The notes: generated by a model not told the origin, from the sequence alone. 64,000 nucleotides of DNA from Parabacteroides sp. 52 (GCF_010500925.1 NZ_QVMG01000001.1:517618-581617), one strand, 5' to 3'; positions 11,059 to 20,522 are shown, counted from the stretch's first letter. Translations and numbers: made by a program.

Positions 11059-11874
11059 ATGAAAAAGACGATTCTAACAACAGTCATTTTAATAGCAGCC
11101 TTATTCAGCGTGCAAGCGCAACGCATCAAAGGCTCTGACACTATGCTTCCTTTGTCGCAAAAGGCTGCCGAGGAATACATGAAGATAAATCCGTCTTATA
11201 CGGTTACCGTAACCGGTGGCGGAAGTGGTGTGGGTATTGCCGCTTTACTTGAAGGTACAACAGAACTGGCACAGCTCTCCCGAAAAATCAAATTTGATGA
11301 AAAGAATAAACTGAAAGGAAAAGGAAAAACAGTAAAAGAAGTCATTGCCGCTTACGATGCATTGGCTATAATCGTACACCCCTCTAACAAAGTAACCAAC
11401 CTTAGCCGTGAACAATTGGAAGGTATATTTACCGGAAAAATCAAAAATTGGAAAGAAGTCGGCGGAGTGGATATGCCTATCGTATCCTATTCCCGTGAAA
11501 CCTCTTCCGGTACATACGAATTTTTCAAGGAAAGTGTGTTGAAAAAGAAGAACTACATGAACGGGATTATGAGTATGCCCGCAACGGGAGCTATTATCCA
11601 GTCGATCAGCCAGACAAAAGGAGCTATCGGTTATGTCGGACTGGCCTATCTAAATAAAGATGTGAAAGCGATTCATGTTTCGTATGATGGAGGCAAAACC
11701 TATGTGGAACCAACAGTGGCTAATGCTAAGAATGAAACCTATCCGATTGTTCGCCCTTTGTACTACTATTACGATACAACGACAGAGAGTAAAGTAAAGC
11801 CCTTCATTGATTTTGTACTATCCGATAAAGGACAGGAAATTGTTTCCGAAATCGGATTCGTTAGTGTTAATTGA
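11059..11874 (+). CDS. pstS: Phosphate ABC transporter substrate-binding protein
   Basis: 271 residues. The signal peptide ends at VQAQ; the mature protein has the PstS motifs RIKGSDTMLP, GGGSGVGIAAL, ELAQLSRK, YSRETSSGTYEF and GAIGYVGLAYL, which bind phosphate through main-chain and Ser/Thr/Arg contacts. It captures phosphate in the periplasm and passes it to PstCA. It is the first gene of pstSCAB-phoU and follows a Pho-type promoter. Its last codons lie in the left arm of a hairpin repeat. Confidence 0.97.
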   Translation: MKKTILTTVILIAALFSVQAQRIKGSDTMLPLSQKAAEEYMKINPSYTVTVTGGGSGVGIAALLEGTTELAQLSRKIKFDEKNKLKGKGKTVKEVIAAYDALAIIVHPSNKVTNLSREQLEGIFTGKIKNWKEVGGVDMPIVSYSRETSSGTYEFFKESVLKKKNYMNGIMSMPATGAIIQSISQTKGAIGYVGLAYLNKDVKAIHVSYDGGKTYVEPTVANAKNETYPIVRPLYYYYDTTTESKVKPFIDFVLSDKGQEIVSEIGFVSVN

Positions 11875-11985
11875 AAATGACAGCCCGAAAGGTAGAATTC
11901 ATTTTCAATGCAAGAAGAAAAACAAAGAGAGAAAACAATATGAAAGATAAAAAGAATTTTCAACTTTCAATTCTCAATTTTCAAT
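11870..11985. repeat. Hairpin and 7-bp word repeat at the pstS/pstC junction
   Basis: ATTGAAAATGA (11870-11880) and TCATTTTCAAT (11899-11909) are a perfect 11-bp inverted repeat. Four heptads follow at 11958-11985: TTTCAAC, TTTCAAT, TCTCAAT, TTTCAAT. The heptads lie inside the reading frame of pstC and encode part of its N-terminus (NFQLSILNFQ). Confidence 0.85.
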
Positions 11986-13184
11986 GCAGAAAGATTATAG
12001 AGCGCATGGCGAAAGTAATGCTTACCTTTAGTGGAAGCATTACCAGCCTTGCTATTTTACTTATTATTATCTTTTTGTTCAAAGAAGGCCTGGGCTTATT
12101 TCATAGTCCTTCTGTGGAAAAAGGATATGTCCTTTGTGTTCAAACGTCCAATCCTATTGAGACATTAACACCTGAGCAAATCAAAAAAATATTCGATGAG
12201 GAGATAACTTCTTGGAATAAGCTGGGAGGTCGCAATGAAGCAATCAAGGTATTCCGTTTCGACGATATATTTTCGATGTATCCGGAAGAAGAGTTCGGAC
12301 AAGAGTATGAACTGTTGCCGGATAAGTTAGGTGAAGTTATTAGCCAAAATCCGAATATCATAGCTTATATACCAGAACAATATCTACCAAAGGAAAATGC
12401 CTCGGTTAAAATCTTAGTATCGGGAAATATCCGTATGACCGATTTTTTCAAAGGCAAGGAATGGCTACCGACAGCAACACCCTCCCCCCTGTTTGGTGTA
12501 CTGCCCCTTATTACGGGGACATTATGGGTAAGTTTCTTTGCGATTCTGATAGCCTTGCCATTGGGACTGGGAGTCGCAATCTATTTATCTGAACTGGCAG
12601 GAACGCGTATGCGTAAATTACTTAAACCTACCATTGAACTATTGGCAGGTATCCCGTCGGTGGTTTATGGCTTCTTCGGATTGGTTGTATTGGTTCCCCT
12701 TATTCAGAAAACGCTTCATCTTCCTGTGGGAGAAACGGCCTTTGCCGGTAGTTTGATACTGGCTATTATGGCATTACCAACAATCATCACCATTGCTGAA
12801 GATGCGATGCGAGGAACGCCCAAAGCCATGCGCGAATCCAGTTTGGCATTGGGAGCTACCCATTGGCAAACGGTATACAGAGTTATTGTGCCTTATGCTT
12901 CTTCCGGAATTATGGCAGCAGTTGTCTTGGGTATCGGAAGAGCTATCGGAGAGACTATGGCAGTATTGATGGTAACCGGAAATGCAGCTGTGATACCGCA
13001 TTCCCTTTTTCAGCCTGTAAGAACTATTCCGGCAACCATTGCTGCCGAATTAGGCGAAGCACCAGCCGGAGGAGCACATTATCAATCTTTATTTTTATTG
13101 GGATGTATTCTGTTTGTCATAACGATGCTTATCAGTGTGTCAGCAGAGTTTATCTCCAAACGACAACATAACAAAGGCGTCTGA
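11940..13184 (+). CDS. pstC: Phosphate ABC transporter permease PstC with extra periplasmic domain
   Basis: 414 residues from the ATG at 11940, well above the roughly 300 of E. coli PstC. The first membrane helix (about 33-50) is followed by about 125 extracytoplasmic residues (about 55-178), then the usual permease core with FAILIALPLGLGVAIYLSE, ELLAGIPSVVYGFFG and the EAA loop ESSLALGATHWQTV. The inserted part (LTPEQIKKIFDEEITSWNKL, then NIIAYIPEQYL) reads like a stretch of the preceding PstS. A later start at 12006 is possible, because the residues before it derive partly from a repeat. Confidence 0.93.
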   Translation: MKDKKNFQLSILNFQCRKIIERMAKVMLTFSGSITSLAILLIIIFLFKEGLGLFHSPSVEKGYVLCVQTSNPIETLTPEQIKKIFDEEITSWNKLGGRNEAIKVFRFDDIFSMYPEEEFGQEYELLPDKLGEVISQNPNIIAYIPEQYLPKENASVKILVSGNIRMTDFFKGKEWLPTATPSPLFGVLPLITGTLWVSFFAILIALPLGLGVAIYLSELAGTRMRKLLKPTIELLAGIPSVVYGFFGLVVLVPLIQKTLHLPVGETAFAGSLILAIMALPTIITIAEDAMRGTPKAMRESSLALGATHWQTVYRVIVPYASSGIMAAVVLGIGRAIGETMAVLMVTGNAAVIPHSLFQPVRTIPATIAAELGEAPAGGAHYQSLFLLGCILFVITMLISVSAEFISKRQHNKGV

Positions 13185-13186
13185 CT

Positions 13187-14041
13187 ATGAATAAAAGAGT
13201 AAAACAAAAAATAGCATTCACCGTTTTCCGCATATTGGGATTGGTGGTAGCCGGTATTCTTTTATGGATACTTGGATTTATTATTTACAACGGTATAGGC
13301 GTTATAAGTTGGGACTTCCTGACCACTGCCCCGGCAGAAGGAATGACCACCGGTGGAATATTCCCTGCTATTGTTGGGACTTTGTGGCTGATTGCCGGAA
13401 GTGTAGTATTTGCTTTCCCCATTGGAGTTATGTCTGCTATTTATATGAATGAGTATGCCGGAAATGGCTGGGTGGTTCGCTTTATCCGTATCATGACCAA
13501 TAACCTGGGAAGTATTCCGTCTATTGTATTCGGGCTATTTGGTATGGCTTTGTTTGTCAATACCCTCGGCTTTGGAGATTCTATTCTGGCCGGTTCGTGT
13601 ACGCTCGGATTATTGGTTTTACCCCTGATCATTCGTACTACGGAAGAGGCATTGAAGGCCATACCCGATTCTTACCGGACAGGGAGTCTGGCTTTGGGGG
13701 CAAGTAAATTACAAACTATATGGAAAGTAATATTACCCATGGCCTTCCCCAATATCATAACCGGGCTGATTCTTTCCATCGGTAGGGTTTCGGGTGAAAC
13801 AGCACCCATCTTGTTTACGGTAGCCGCCTATTTCTTGCCTAAACTGCCTAACAGCATATTCGACCAGGTAATGGCGTTGCCATACCACCTATACGTGATT
13901 GCAACAAGTGGAACAGATATAGAAGCCTCTCGCCCGATTGCTTACGGAACAGCACTGGTATTGATCGCCATTGTCTTGGCGATGAACTTATTGGCTACGG
14001 CTCTACGCAGATATTTTGGACAAAAAGTGAAAACAAACTAA
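13187..14041 (+). CDS. pstA: Phosphate ABC transporter permease PstA
   Basis: 284 residues with six predicted membrane segments. The core contains [48 protein letters not shown] and the EAA loop [20 protein letters not shown], which contacts the PstB ATPase. It pairs with PstC to form the inner-membrane channel. It begins 2 bases after pstC ends and is followed after 2 bases by pstB, so expression is tightly coupled. Confidence 0.96.
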   Translation: MNKRVKQKIAFTVFRILGLVVAGILLWILGFIIYNGIGVISWDFLTTAPAEGMTTGGIFPAIVGTLWLIAGSVVFAFPIGVMSAIYMNEYAGNGWVVRFIRIMTNNLGSIPSIVFGLFGMALFVNTLGFGDSILAGSCTLGLLVLPLIIRTTEEALKAIPDSYRTGSLALGASKLQTIWKVILPMAFPNIITGLILSIGRVSGETAPILFTVAAYFLPKLPNSIFDQVMALPYHLYVIATSGTDIEASRPIAYGTALVLIAIVLAMNLLATALRRYFGQKVKTN

Positions 14042-14043
14042 AT

Positions 14044-14790
14044 ATGATACAAGCAAAAGATATAAATTTCTATTACGGAGATTTCCATGCCCTGAAAAAT
14101 ATCAACATGGAAATGGAAGCCCATACGGTAACGGCTTTTATTGGTCCGTCGGGTTGTGGAAAATCTACATTCCTGCGCCTGTTCAACCGCATGAATGAAT
14201 TGATAGATAATACCCGGCTTACCGGAGAGTGCCTGATAGACGGACAAAACATTTACCAGAAGTCGGTACAAGTAGATGAACTGCGGAAAAAAGTAGGTAT
14301 GGTATTCCAAAAACCGAATCCTTTCCCCAAATCTATTTTTGAAAATGTAGCTTATGGTTTGCGGGTAAATGATGTACGGGATAAATCGTATATCAATGCA
14401 AAGGTAGAGGAATCACTCAGAGCTGCTGCCCTATGGGACGAAGTGAAAGACAAACTAAAGAAATCGGCATTTGAGCTCTCCGGAGGACAACAGCAACGGC
14501 TTTGTATTGCCCGCGCATTGGCTATATCCCCATCTGTTTTATTGATGGATGAACCTGCTTCGGCTCTCGATCCGATCTCCACTTCCAAAATAGAGGAGCT
14601 GATACATTCCCTTAAAAAAGAATATACAATTGTTATTGTAACCCATAATATGCAACAGGCTGCCCGCGTGAGTGATAAAACGGGGTTCTTTATGTTGGGT
14701 GAATTGGTGGAGTACAATGACACAAAGAAAATATTCCTAAACCCGGATAAAGAACAGACACAGAATTATATTACGGGACGATTCGGTTAA
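14044..14790 (+). CDS. pstB: Phosphate ABC transporter ATPase
   Basis: 248 residues with Walker [10 protein letters not shown], the Q-loop at [11 protein letters not shown], the signature [16 protein letters not shown], Walker [14 protein letters not shown] and the switch His in VTHNM. The KPNPFP and DPIS stretches are typical for PstB rather than other importers. It powers phosphate import from the cytoplasmic side. It is the fourth gene of the operon. Confidence 0.97.
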   Translation: MIQAKDINFYYGDFHALKNINMEMEAHTVTAFIGPSGCGKSTFLRLFNRMNELIDNTRLTGECLIDGQNIYQKSVQVDELRKKVGMVFQKPNPFPKSIFENVAYGLRVNDVRDKSYINAKVEESLRAAALWDEVKDKLKKSAFELSGGQQQRLCIARALAISPSVLLMDEPASALDPISTSKIEELIHSLKKEYTIVIVTHNMQQAARVSDKTGFFMLGELVEYNDTKKIFLNPDKEQTQNYITGRFG

Positions 14791-14808
14791 ATTGTAAAGT
14801 CTACAAAA

Positions 14809-15474
14809 ATGAAACATACAGAAAAAGAATTACAGTCGTTGAAAGAAGAGGTAAGCCAGATGTGGAAATTGGTTCTTTCGCAACTTGAAAAGTCAAAGCA
14901 GGCTTTTCTGAATAACGATATTGAATTGGCTCGGGAAATAGCCAGCCGCGAAAAACGTGTTGATGCTTTTGAATTGAAAATAGACAGTGATTGCGAGAAC
15001 TACATAGCCCTTTACAGTCCGGTAGCCATTGATTTGCGGTTGGTACTCTCCTTAATAAAGATCAGCAGTACCCTTGAACGTATCGGCGACTTTGCCGAAG
15101 GAGTAGCCCGGCATGTGATCGACGATGATTGCCATAAGATCAGTCCACAAGTAACCGAAGATCTTCAATTGGATAGGATGTTTGAAACCCTCATTTCTAT
15201 GTTATCCGATAGTTTTGTTGCCCTTGAATCAGAAAACACCAAGGTCTCCGGTAAAATCTTAGCTAAAGACGATGAAATAGATACCTTGTATCACAACTCT
15301 CTGGATATACTGACAAACTATTTGCAAGCTGAACCTTCATTTATCCGTTGTGGATTGAAATTGATGCTTTTGATCCGTAAATTGGAACGTATAGGCGATC
15401 ATTGCAGCAATATCGTAGAAGAAATTGTATTCTATGTGGATGCCAAGGTGTTAAAGCATGGAATAAAGAAATAA
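14809..15474 (+). CDS. phoU: Phosphate signalling protein PhoU
   Basis: 221 residues, all-helical, with the two PhoU repeats; the metal-binding E/DxxxD patterns are visible as LERIGDFAEG in the first repeat and LERIGDHCSNI in the second. PhoU links the Pst transporter with the histidine kinase and keeps the Pho regulon off when phosphate is plentiful. It starts 18 bases after pstB and is followed by the two-component genes after 56 bases. Confidence 0.96.
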   Translation: MKHTEKELQSLKEEVSQMWKLVLSQLEKSKQAFLNNDIELAREIASREKRVDAFELKIDSDCENYIALYSPVAIDLRLVLSLIKISSTLERIGDFAEGVARHVIDDDCHKISPQVTEDLQLDRMFETLISMLSDSFVALESENTKVSGKILAKDDEIDTLYHNSLDILTNYLQAEPSFIRCGLKLMLLIRKLERIGDHCSNIVEEIVFYVDAKVLKHGIKK

Positions 15475-15505
15475 AGTATTTGTAACCCAAGTCATTTTGA
15501 ATGAT

Positions 15506-15513
15506 TATTTTTG
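15506..15513 (+). promoter_or_regulatory. -7 box for the two-component genes
   Basis: TATTTTTG, 17 bases before the start at 15531, suggests that the regulator pair also has its own promoter inside the phosphate operon. No TTTG lies at the ideal distance. Confidence 0.45.
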
Positions 15514-15530
15514 TACAAAAATAAAGTCGT

Positions 15531-16214
15531 ATGGAAAAGCAAAAGATACTTGTGGTCGATGATGAAGCCAATATCTGTGAAATCTTGTTTTATACGCTCA
15601 CAAATGATGGGTATGAAGTTGTTTGTGCCAATTCTGCCGAAGAGGCTTTTGAAAAGCTTACGTCAGCCTATTCACTTATCTTGTTGGACGTGATGATGGG
15701 TGGGATGTCGGGCTATAAGATGGCAGAGACACTGAGGAATAACGGTAATCAAATACCAATCATTTTCCTTACGGCAAAAGATACGGAAAATGATATGTTG
15801 ACAGGTTTCTCTGTTGGTGGAGACGATTATATCTCCAAACCTTTTTCACTCAAAGAAGTTTCAGCCCGTGTAAAAGCTCTACTGAAAAGACAAATGGCAG
15901 AAGCCAAGCCTATAAGCCGGTTTATCTATAAGGATTTTATAATTGATTTTGATACAAAAGATGTATTTGTCGGAGAAAAAGTTATTGTACTGACGAGAAC
16001 GGAATTTGAAATACTTGAATTTTTAGTCAAGCATCAGGAACGTATCTTTTCTCGTGAAGAAATTATCGATCATATCTGGTCAAAAACTCCTTATGTAACC
16101 GAAAGGACAGTGGATGTGCATATTACGCGCCTGCGAAAAAAATTAGGGGACTATGCATCACTTATCTCCAATCGTTCAGGTTATGGATACCGGTTTAATA
16201 TTTCTCACCTATGA
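15531..16214 (+). CDS. PhoB-like response regulator, OmpR family
   Basis: 227 residues: a receiver domain with acidic pair DDE near the start, phosphoacceptor Asp53 in LILLDVMMGG, Thr in FLTAKD and Lys in YISKPF, then a winged-helix DNA-binding domain (about 130-225) ending in RTVDVHITRLRKKLG and SGYGYRF. Its position right after phoU, and Pho-box-like sites before pstS, make it the likely PhoB of this organism. It overlaps the kinase gene by 4 bases (ATGA). Confidence 0.9.
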   Translation: MEKQKILVVDDEANICEILFYTLTNDGYEVVCANSAEEAFEKLTSAYSLILLDVMMGGMSGYKMAETLRNNGNQIPIIFLTAKDTENDMLTGFSVGGDDYISKPFSLKEVSARVKALLKRQMAEAKPISRFIYKDFIIDFDTKDVFVGEKVIVLTRTEFEILEFLVKHQERIFSREEIIDHIWSKTPYVTERTVDVHITRLRKKLGDYASLISNRSGYGYRFNISHL

Positions 16215-17935
16215 AAATAACCTATAAACAACGCTTATCTCTTTATTTTTTCCTCATATTCGCTTTATTTACTATTGGGATAATCGTTTTTGAACGATCA
16301 CGCGAAACAAAATTCCGGACGGAGGCCTTACAAGAGAAATTGGATGCCTATACCGGAATCATTCAGGTTTCATTAAAGAAGTTTGTAGACGCACCCCAAC
16401 AAGCCATGGATGATATATCCGCTCTTATGCCGGAAAATCTTCGTATGACACTGATCGATCGACAGGGAAATGTTATCTATGACAATGCCGTGGAGAAGGA
16501 TCTTCTCTCTGAAAACCATGCAGAACGCCCGGAAGTGGTTCAGGCAAAAGCGAAAGGGAAAGGATCTCATATCCGAACCTCGGCAACGAACAGGCAAGAG
16601 TATCTGTATTATGCCAAACGAACAAACAATTACTTTATCCGTGTAGCATTTCCTTATGATATACAGGTCCACGACTTCTTGAAATCCGACAACCTGTTTC
16701 TATATTATATACTTGTTTTATTTGTAATCACACTGCTTTTTATTCATTATATAGCAGATCGCTTTGGAAAGTCCATTAAAAAACTGGAAGAATTTGCTTC
16801 AGAAGAAAATGAACCAGAAAATGCACAAATAGAGTTTCCTGAAGATGAATTGGGGAAGATAGGAAAAAAGATTATTGATAACTACGAACAATTAAAAGAA
16901 AGGAAAAAAGAAATTATCCTTGAACGAGAAAAACTATTGCAACATGTCCATAGTTCCGGTGAAGGTCTATGCTTTTTCTCTCCGAATAAAAAGGTAGGCT
17001 TTTTTAATGGCTTGTTTATCCAATATTTGAATACCATTACGGATGAATCGGTATCTGATCCTGCAATTATATTTACAGATACATCATTCAAGCCTATTAC
17101 TGATTTTTTATCCGGAGCCAGTATCAACGCAAACTATTATGAAACCCAAATAGATCGGCAAGGAAAAATTTTCAATGTGCGGGTAAATGTTTTTGAAGAT
17201 CACAGTTTTGAAATCATTATCAATGATATTACCAGACAGGAAAAAACACGTTTCTTAAAGCAAGAAATGACCTCCAACATAGCACATGAACTGCGCACGC
17301 CTGTGACCAGTATTCGGGGATACCTTGAAATAGCTTTGGAGCAACCTTTAGACGGTGAAACAGCTCATAAGTTCCTTACCAAAGCCCATGAACAAACCAT
17401 TGTTTTGTCAGAATTGATTCAGGACATGAGCCTGATAACCAAAATAGAGGAAGCCCCTACATCCTTTAAACAAGAACCTATTCCGATAGAAGAATTGCTC
17501 GATTCATTGAAAAACGACCTAGAAAAACCTTTATCGGAGAAAAATATATCTATGGAATGGAAAAATACAAAAGGAGTTACTGTTTGTGGTAACCGCAATC
17601 TGCTCTATTCCATATTCCGTAACCTGACTGATAATGCCATTCGTTATGCCGGAACAGGAATAAGTATTACAATTAATAAATACAATGAAGATAAAGATTT
17701 CTATTATTTCTCTTATGCCGACACAGGTATCGGTATCACGGGTGAACATCATTTAAATCGCCTCTTTGAGCGTTTCTATCGTGTCAATGAAGGACGTACA
17801 CGCGATACCGGAGGTTCCGGACTAGGCTTATCCATTGTAAAAAATGCGGTTTTATTTCATAAAGGGAATATTGTTGTAAAGAACAGAGCCGAAGGAGGAT
17901 TGGAATTTTTATTTAAGCTTCCGAAAACAGAATGA
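16211..17935 (+). CDS. PhoR-like sensor histidine kinase
   Basis: 574 residues. The first membrane segment (about 8-27) and the second (about 162-182) enclose a periplasmic region of about 130 residues, unlike E. coli PhoR, which has almost none. Then come a linker, a PAS-like region (about 240-345), the HisKA box NIAHELRTPVTSI with His359, and an ATPase domain with N box NLTDNAIRYA, G1 YADTGIGI, F box RLFERFYRV and G2 GGSGLGLSIVK. Translationally coupled to the response regulator. Confidence 0.9.
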   Translation: MKITYKQRLSLYFFLIFALFTIGIIVFERSRETKFRTEALQEKLDAYTGIIQVSLKKFVDAPQQAMDDISALMPENLRMTLIDRQGNVIYDNAVEKDLLSENHAERPEVVQAKAKGKGSHIRTSATNRQEYLYYAKRTNNYFIRVAFPYDIQVHDFLKSDNLFLYYILVLFVITLLFIHYIADRFGKSIKKLEEFASEENEPENAQIEFPEDELGKIGKKIIDNYEQLKERKKEIILEREKLLQHVHSSGEGLCFFSPNKKVGFFNGLFIQYLNTITDESVSDPAIIFTDTSFKPITDFLSGASINANYYETQIDRQGKIFNVRVNVFEDHSFEIIINDITRQEKTRFLKQEMTSNIAHELRTPVTSIRGYLEIALEQPLDGETAHKFLTKAHEQTIVLSELIQDMSLITKIEEAPTSFKQEPIPIEELLDSLKNDLEKPLSEKNISMEWKNTKGVTVCGNRNLLYSIFRNLTDNAIRYAGTGISITINKYNEDKDFYYFSYADTGIGITGEHHLNRLFERFYRVNEGRTRDTGGSGLGLSIVKNAVLFHKGNIVVKNRAEGGLEFLFKLPKTE

Positions 17936-17999
17936 GGATTACCTCGAATGAACGAATATATTTCAGATTTATACAAGCACATTACATATAATTCATAAA

Positions 18000-18038
18000 A
18001 GACTCCCGTAAATCCTTCAATTACGGGAGTCTTTTTTT
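18000..18038 (+). terminator. Intrinsic terminator after the phosphate operon
   Basis: GACTCCCGTAA and TTACGGGAGTC form an 11-bp perfect stem followed by a run of T. Confidence 0.9.
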
Positions 18039-18082
18039 ATCAAAAATTGTGGCTGTCAAAAATGAACCACAACCAAGTATTT

Positions 18083-18466
18083 TTAAAATTTAGCTTTCAG
18101 AACGGATACTTCCAGATCGGCTTTTCCCTCTACTGCTTTTACAAATGCCTTGAAATGATCACTGTTATTATGAATATCAATTGCTTCTTGAGATTTCCAT
18201 ACTTCAACAAAAGTAAATTTCAAAGGATTATTCACATCTTCCAATAAAACATAAGAGACATTCCCTGCCTCCTTACGTGTAGCATCTACTACTGTTTTAA
18301 AAGCCTTCATCAAATCATCTTTATAAGCTGACTTTACAGTAACATGAGCAACAATTGTTAATTCACCCGAATGAACAACTGTTTTTGCCGGAACAACAAA
18401 AGAACTAAACAATAACACAGAACAAAAAATGCCCAAAAGCATTCCACGATTCATACACTTTTTCAT
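18083..18466 (-). CDS. Exported ABM-domain (monooxygenase-like) protein
   Basis: 127 residues with a signal peptide ending near VVPAKT. The rest (about 33-127) is one antibiotic-biosynthesis-monooxygenase ferredoxin-like fold: LTIVAHVTVKSAYKDDLMKA, EAGNVSYVLLED, FTFVEVWKSQEAIDIHNNSD, HFKAFVKAVEG. The pattern matches putative quinol monooxygenases of the YgiN group; those are usually cytoplasmic, so export is a variation. Function unproven. A -7 box (TATCTTTG, 18505-18512) lies 38 bases upstream of the start. Confidence 0.85.
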   Translation of the reverse strand: MKKCMNRGMLLGIFCSVLLFSSFVVPAKTVVHSGELTIVAHVTVKSAYKDDLMKAFKTVVDATRKEAGNVSYVLLEDVNNPLKFTFVEVWKSQEAIDIHNNSDHFKAFVKAVEGKADLEVSVLKAKF

Positions 18467-18504
18467 AACTGATTTTTTATTAATGACTAATACTATTAAG
18501 GTGT

Positions 18505-18512
18505 CAAAGATA
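18505..18512 (-). promoter_or_regulatory. -7 box for the ABM-domain gene
   Basis: TATCTTTG on the minus strand; a TTTG lies 22 bp upstream (18535-18538), slightly long spacing. Confidence 0.55.
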
Positions 18513-18676
18513 GAATAAATCTTTTTATCTGAGACAAAAATATATCTAAAGTAAATGATTCAATTCTTGAAGTAAAATTGCAGTTTTATCCGGATTTTCA
18601 TCCGGAAAGGATACAATATCAGAAATAGAATGAAAAGGGATATTCATGAAAGAAAAAAATATCCGGATCGTATCCA

Positions 18677-18708
18677 TTTGTGTAAGTAAAGAGCTTATTC
18701 TATTTTTG
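18677..18708 (+). promoter_or_regulatory. Promoter of the mutarotase-permease pair
   Basis: TTTG (18677-18680), 20 bp, TATTTTTG (18701-18708), 25 bases before the start at 18734: full match to the Bacteroidetes consensus. Confidence 0.8.
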
Positions 18709-18733
18709 TAAGAAATATTACCAAGAGAATCTT

Positions 18734-19123
18734 ATGAACTTAAAAGAAGGTTACAAAAAAGAGCCTGCAGCAGCCAATAAACGCTTCTGCCAATTTTTAT
18801 CATTAAATCCGGACACTTTGGATCAGTATATCTATTGGCATCGGAACGAAAACATCTGGAAAGAAATACCCGAAGGTATCCGCAAGGCTGGTATTCTGGA
18901 CATGGAGATATACATATCCGGTACACAAGCCGTCATGGTATTGGAAACACCTATTGATTTCAATTGGGATGAATCTTTCGGAAAATTAGCTACCTTTGAG
19001 CGTCAGGCAGAGTGGGAAGACTTTGTCGCTCAGTTTCAACAGACAGGAGCCGGCAAACGTTCCGACGAGAAATGGCAATTGATGGAACGCATCTTCTCTC
19101 TGGAGAATGCGATTAATAAATAA
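18734..19123 (+). CDS. L-rhamnose/L-fucose mutarotase-family protein
   Basis: 129 residues of the RhaM (DUF718) fold: RFCQFLSLNPDTLDQYIYWH with the catalytic-type Tyr and His, then WKEIPEGIRKAGILDMEIY, MVLETPIDF and a C-terminal helix. RhaM interconverts the alpha and beta anomers of L-rhamnose; here the partner directly downstream is a FucP-type permease, so L-fucose is an equally good substrate guess. It is about 20 residues longer at the N-terminus than E. coli RhaM. The permease begins 7 bases after its stop. Confidence 0.85.
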   Translation: MNLKEGYKKEPAAANKRFCQFLSLNPDTLDQYIYWHRNENIWKEIPEGIRKAGILDMEIYISGTQAVMVLETPIDFNWDESFGKLATFERQAEWEDFVAQFQQTGAGKRSDEKWQLMERIFSLENAINK

Positions 19124-19130
19124 GAACTTT

Positions 19131-20468
19131 ATGCACAAAACAAAAAAGACCTCTTTGTTAACCGGCAGTGACGGTGTAAACTACCTGATTCCTTTCATTT
19201 TAATAACCTTTTGTTTTGCCTTGTGGGGATTTGCCAATGACATAACCAATCCCATGGTAAAAGCATTCTCCAAAATATTCCGGATGAGTGTAACCGACGG
19301 TGCTTTGGTACAGGTCGCATTCTACGGGGGGTATTTTGCGATGGCTTTTCCTGCTGCGATGTTCATACGCAAATATTCGTATAAAGCCGGCATACTTTTA
19401 GGTCTTAGCTTATATGCCATTGGAGCTTTTATGTTTTTTCCGGCTAAAATGACGGGGGAATATTATCCGTTTCTTTTGGCTTATTTTGTCTTGACTTGTG
19501 GACTCTCTTTCTTAGAAACAAGCGCGAACCCCTATATACTCTCGATGGGCACGGAAGAAACAGCCACACGACGTCTCAACCTGGCTCAATCATTTAATCC
19601 GATGGGTTCGTTATTGGGCATGTATGTCGCTATGAATTTTATACAGGCACAACTGAATCCGATGGATACAGCCGAGAGAGCCCAACTGGATCAGGCAGAG
19701 TTTAGTGTGCTGAAAGAAGCGGATCTCTCTGTGCTTATCACCCCTTACCTTGTCATCGGTTTGGTTATCCTATTCATGTTCTTGTTCATCCTTTTCACGC
19801 GTATGCCCAAGAATCAGGATCAAATACACGATATGGATCTACTTCCTACCCTAAAAAGGCTACTCTCCCTCCCCCGCTACCGGGAAGGGGTGATAGCTCA
19901 ATTCTTTTATGTAGGGGTACAAATCATGTGTTGGACATTTATTATCCAATACGGTACACGCATATTTATGGAACAAGGAATGGAGGAGAAAGCTGCTGAG
20001 ATACTTTCTCAAAAATACAATATAGTGGCAATGATCCTTTTTTGTGTAAGCCGCTTTGTATGCACCTTCCTATTACGTTATCTGGCTCCAGGCAGATTAT
20101 TAATGATTCTGGCTATTGTCGGCGGAATATTTATCCTGGGAACGATCTTGTTTCAGGACATCACCGGGCTTTATTGCCTGGTTGCCGTCTCTGCCTGTAT
20201 GTCTTTGATGTTTCCTACGATCTATGGAATTGCCCTCAAGGGAATGGGAGACGATGCGAAGTTTGGAGCTGCCGGTCTTATAATGGCTATTTTGGGTGGT
20301 TCAGTCCTGCCTCCGTTGCAGGCAAGTATCATTGACAGAGGATCGGTTTGGGGCATACCTGCCGTAAATATTTCTTTCGTTTTACCCTTGCTCTGTTTCT
20401 TTGTGGTAGCCTTCTTTGGGTATCGGACTCATTCCGGTTCTTACCAGGTTAAGAACAAGACAGTATAA
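19131..20468 (+). CDS. fucP: MFS sugar permease, L-fucose:H+ symporter family
   Basis: 445 residues from the ATG at 19131; an earlier ATG at 19107 lies inside the mutarotase gene. There are twelve predicted membrane helices. FucP family marks are FALWGFANDITNPMVKAF in helix 1, GGYFAMAFPAAMFIRKYSYK in helix 2 and FLETSANPYI in helix 5. FucP imports L-fucose with protons; relatives take glucose or galactose, so the sugar is a family-level guess supported by the mutarotase upstream. A terminator follows. Confidence 0.9.
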   Translation: MHKTKKTSLLTGSDGVNYLIPFILITFCFALWGFANDITNPMVKAFSKIFRMSVTDGALVQVAFYGGYFAMAFPAAMFIRKYSYKAGILLGLSLYAIGAFMFFPAKMTGEYYPFLLAYFVLTCGLSFLETSANPYILSMGTEETATRRLNLAQSFNPMGSLLGMYVAMNFIQAQLNPMDTAERAQLDQAEFSVLKEADLSVLITPYLVIGLVILFMFLFILFTRMPKNQDQIHDMDLLPTLKRLLSLPRYREGVIAQFFYVGVQIMCWTFIIQYGTRIFMEQGMEEKAAEILSQKYNIVAMILFCVSRFVCTFLLRYLAPGRLLMILAIVGGIFILGTILFQDITGLYCLVAVSACMSLMFPTIYGIALKGMGDDAKFGAAGLIMAILGGSVLPPLQASIIDRGSVWGIPAVNISFVLPLLCFFVVAFFGYRTHSGSYQVKNKTV

Positions 20469-20469
20469 A

Positions 20470-20509
20470 GAAAAAAGGGAATGCCCGTTGTGGACATTCC
20501 CTCTTTTTT
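20470..20509 (+). terminator. Terminator between fucP and the V-ATPase operon
   Basis: AGGGAATG pairs with CATTCCCT across a loop of about 11 bases, with A-run upstream and T-run downstream, so it can act for both convergent transcripts. Confidence 0.85.
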
Positions 20510-20522
20510 GAGGTATATCTTT

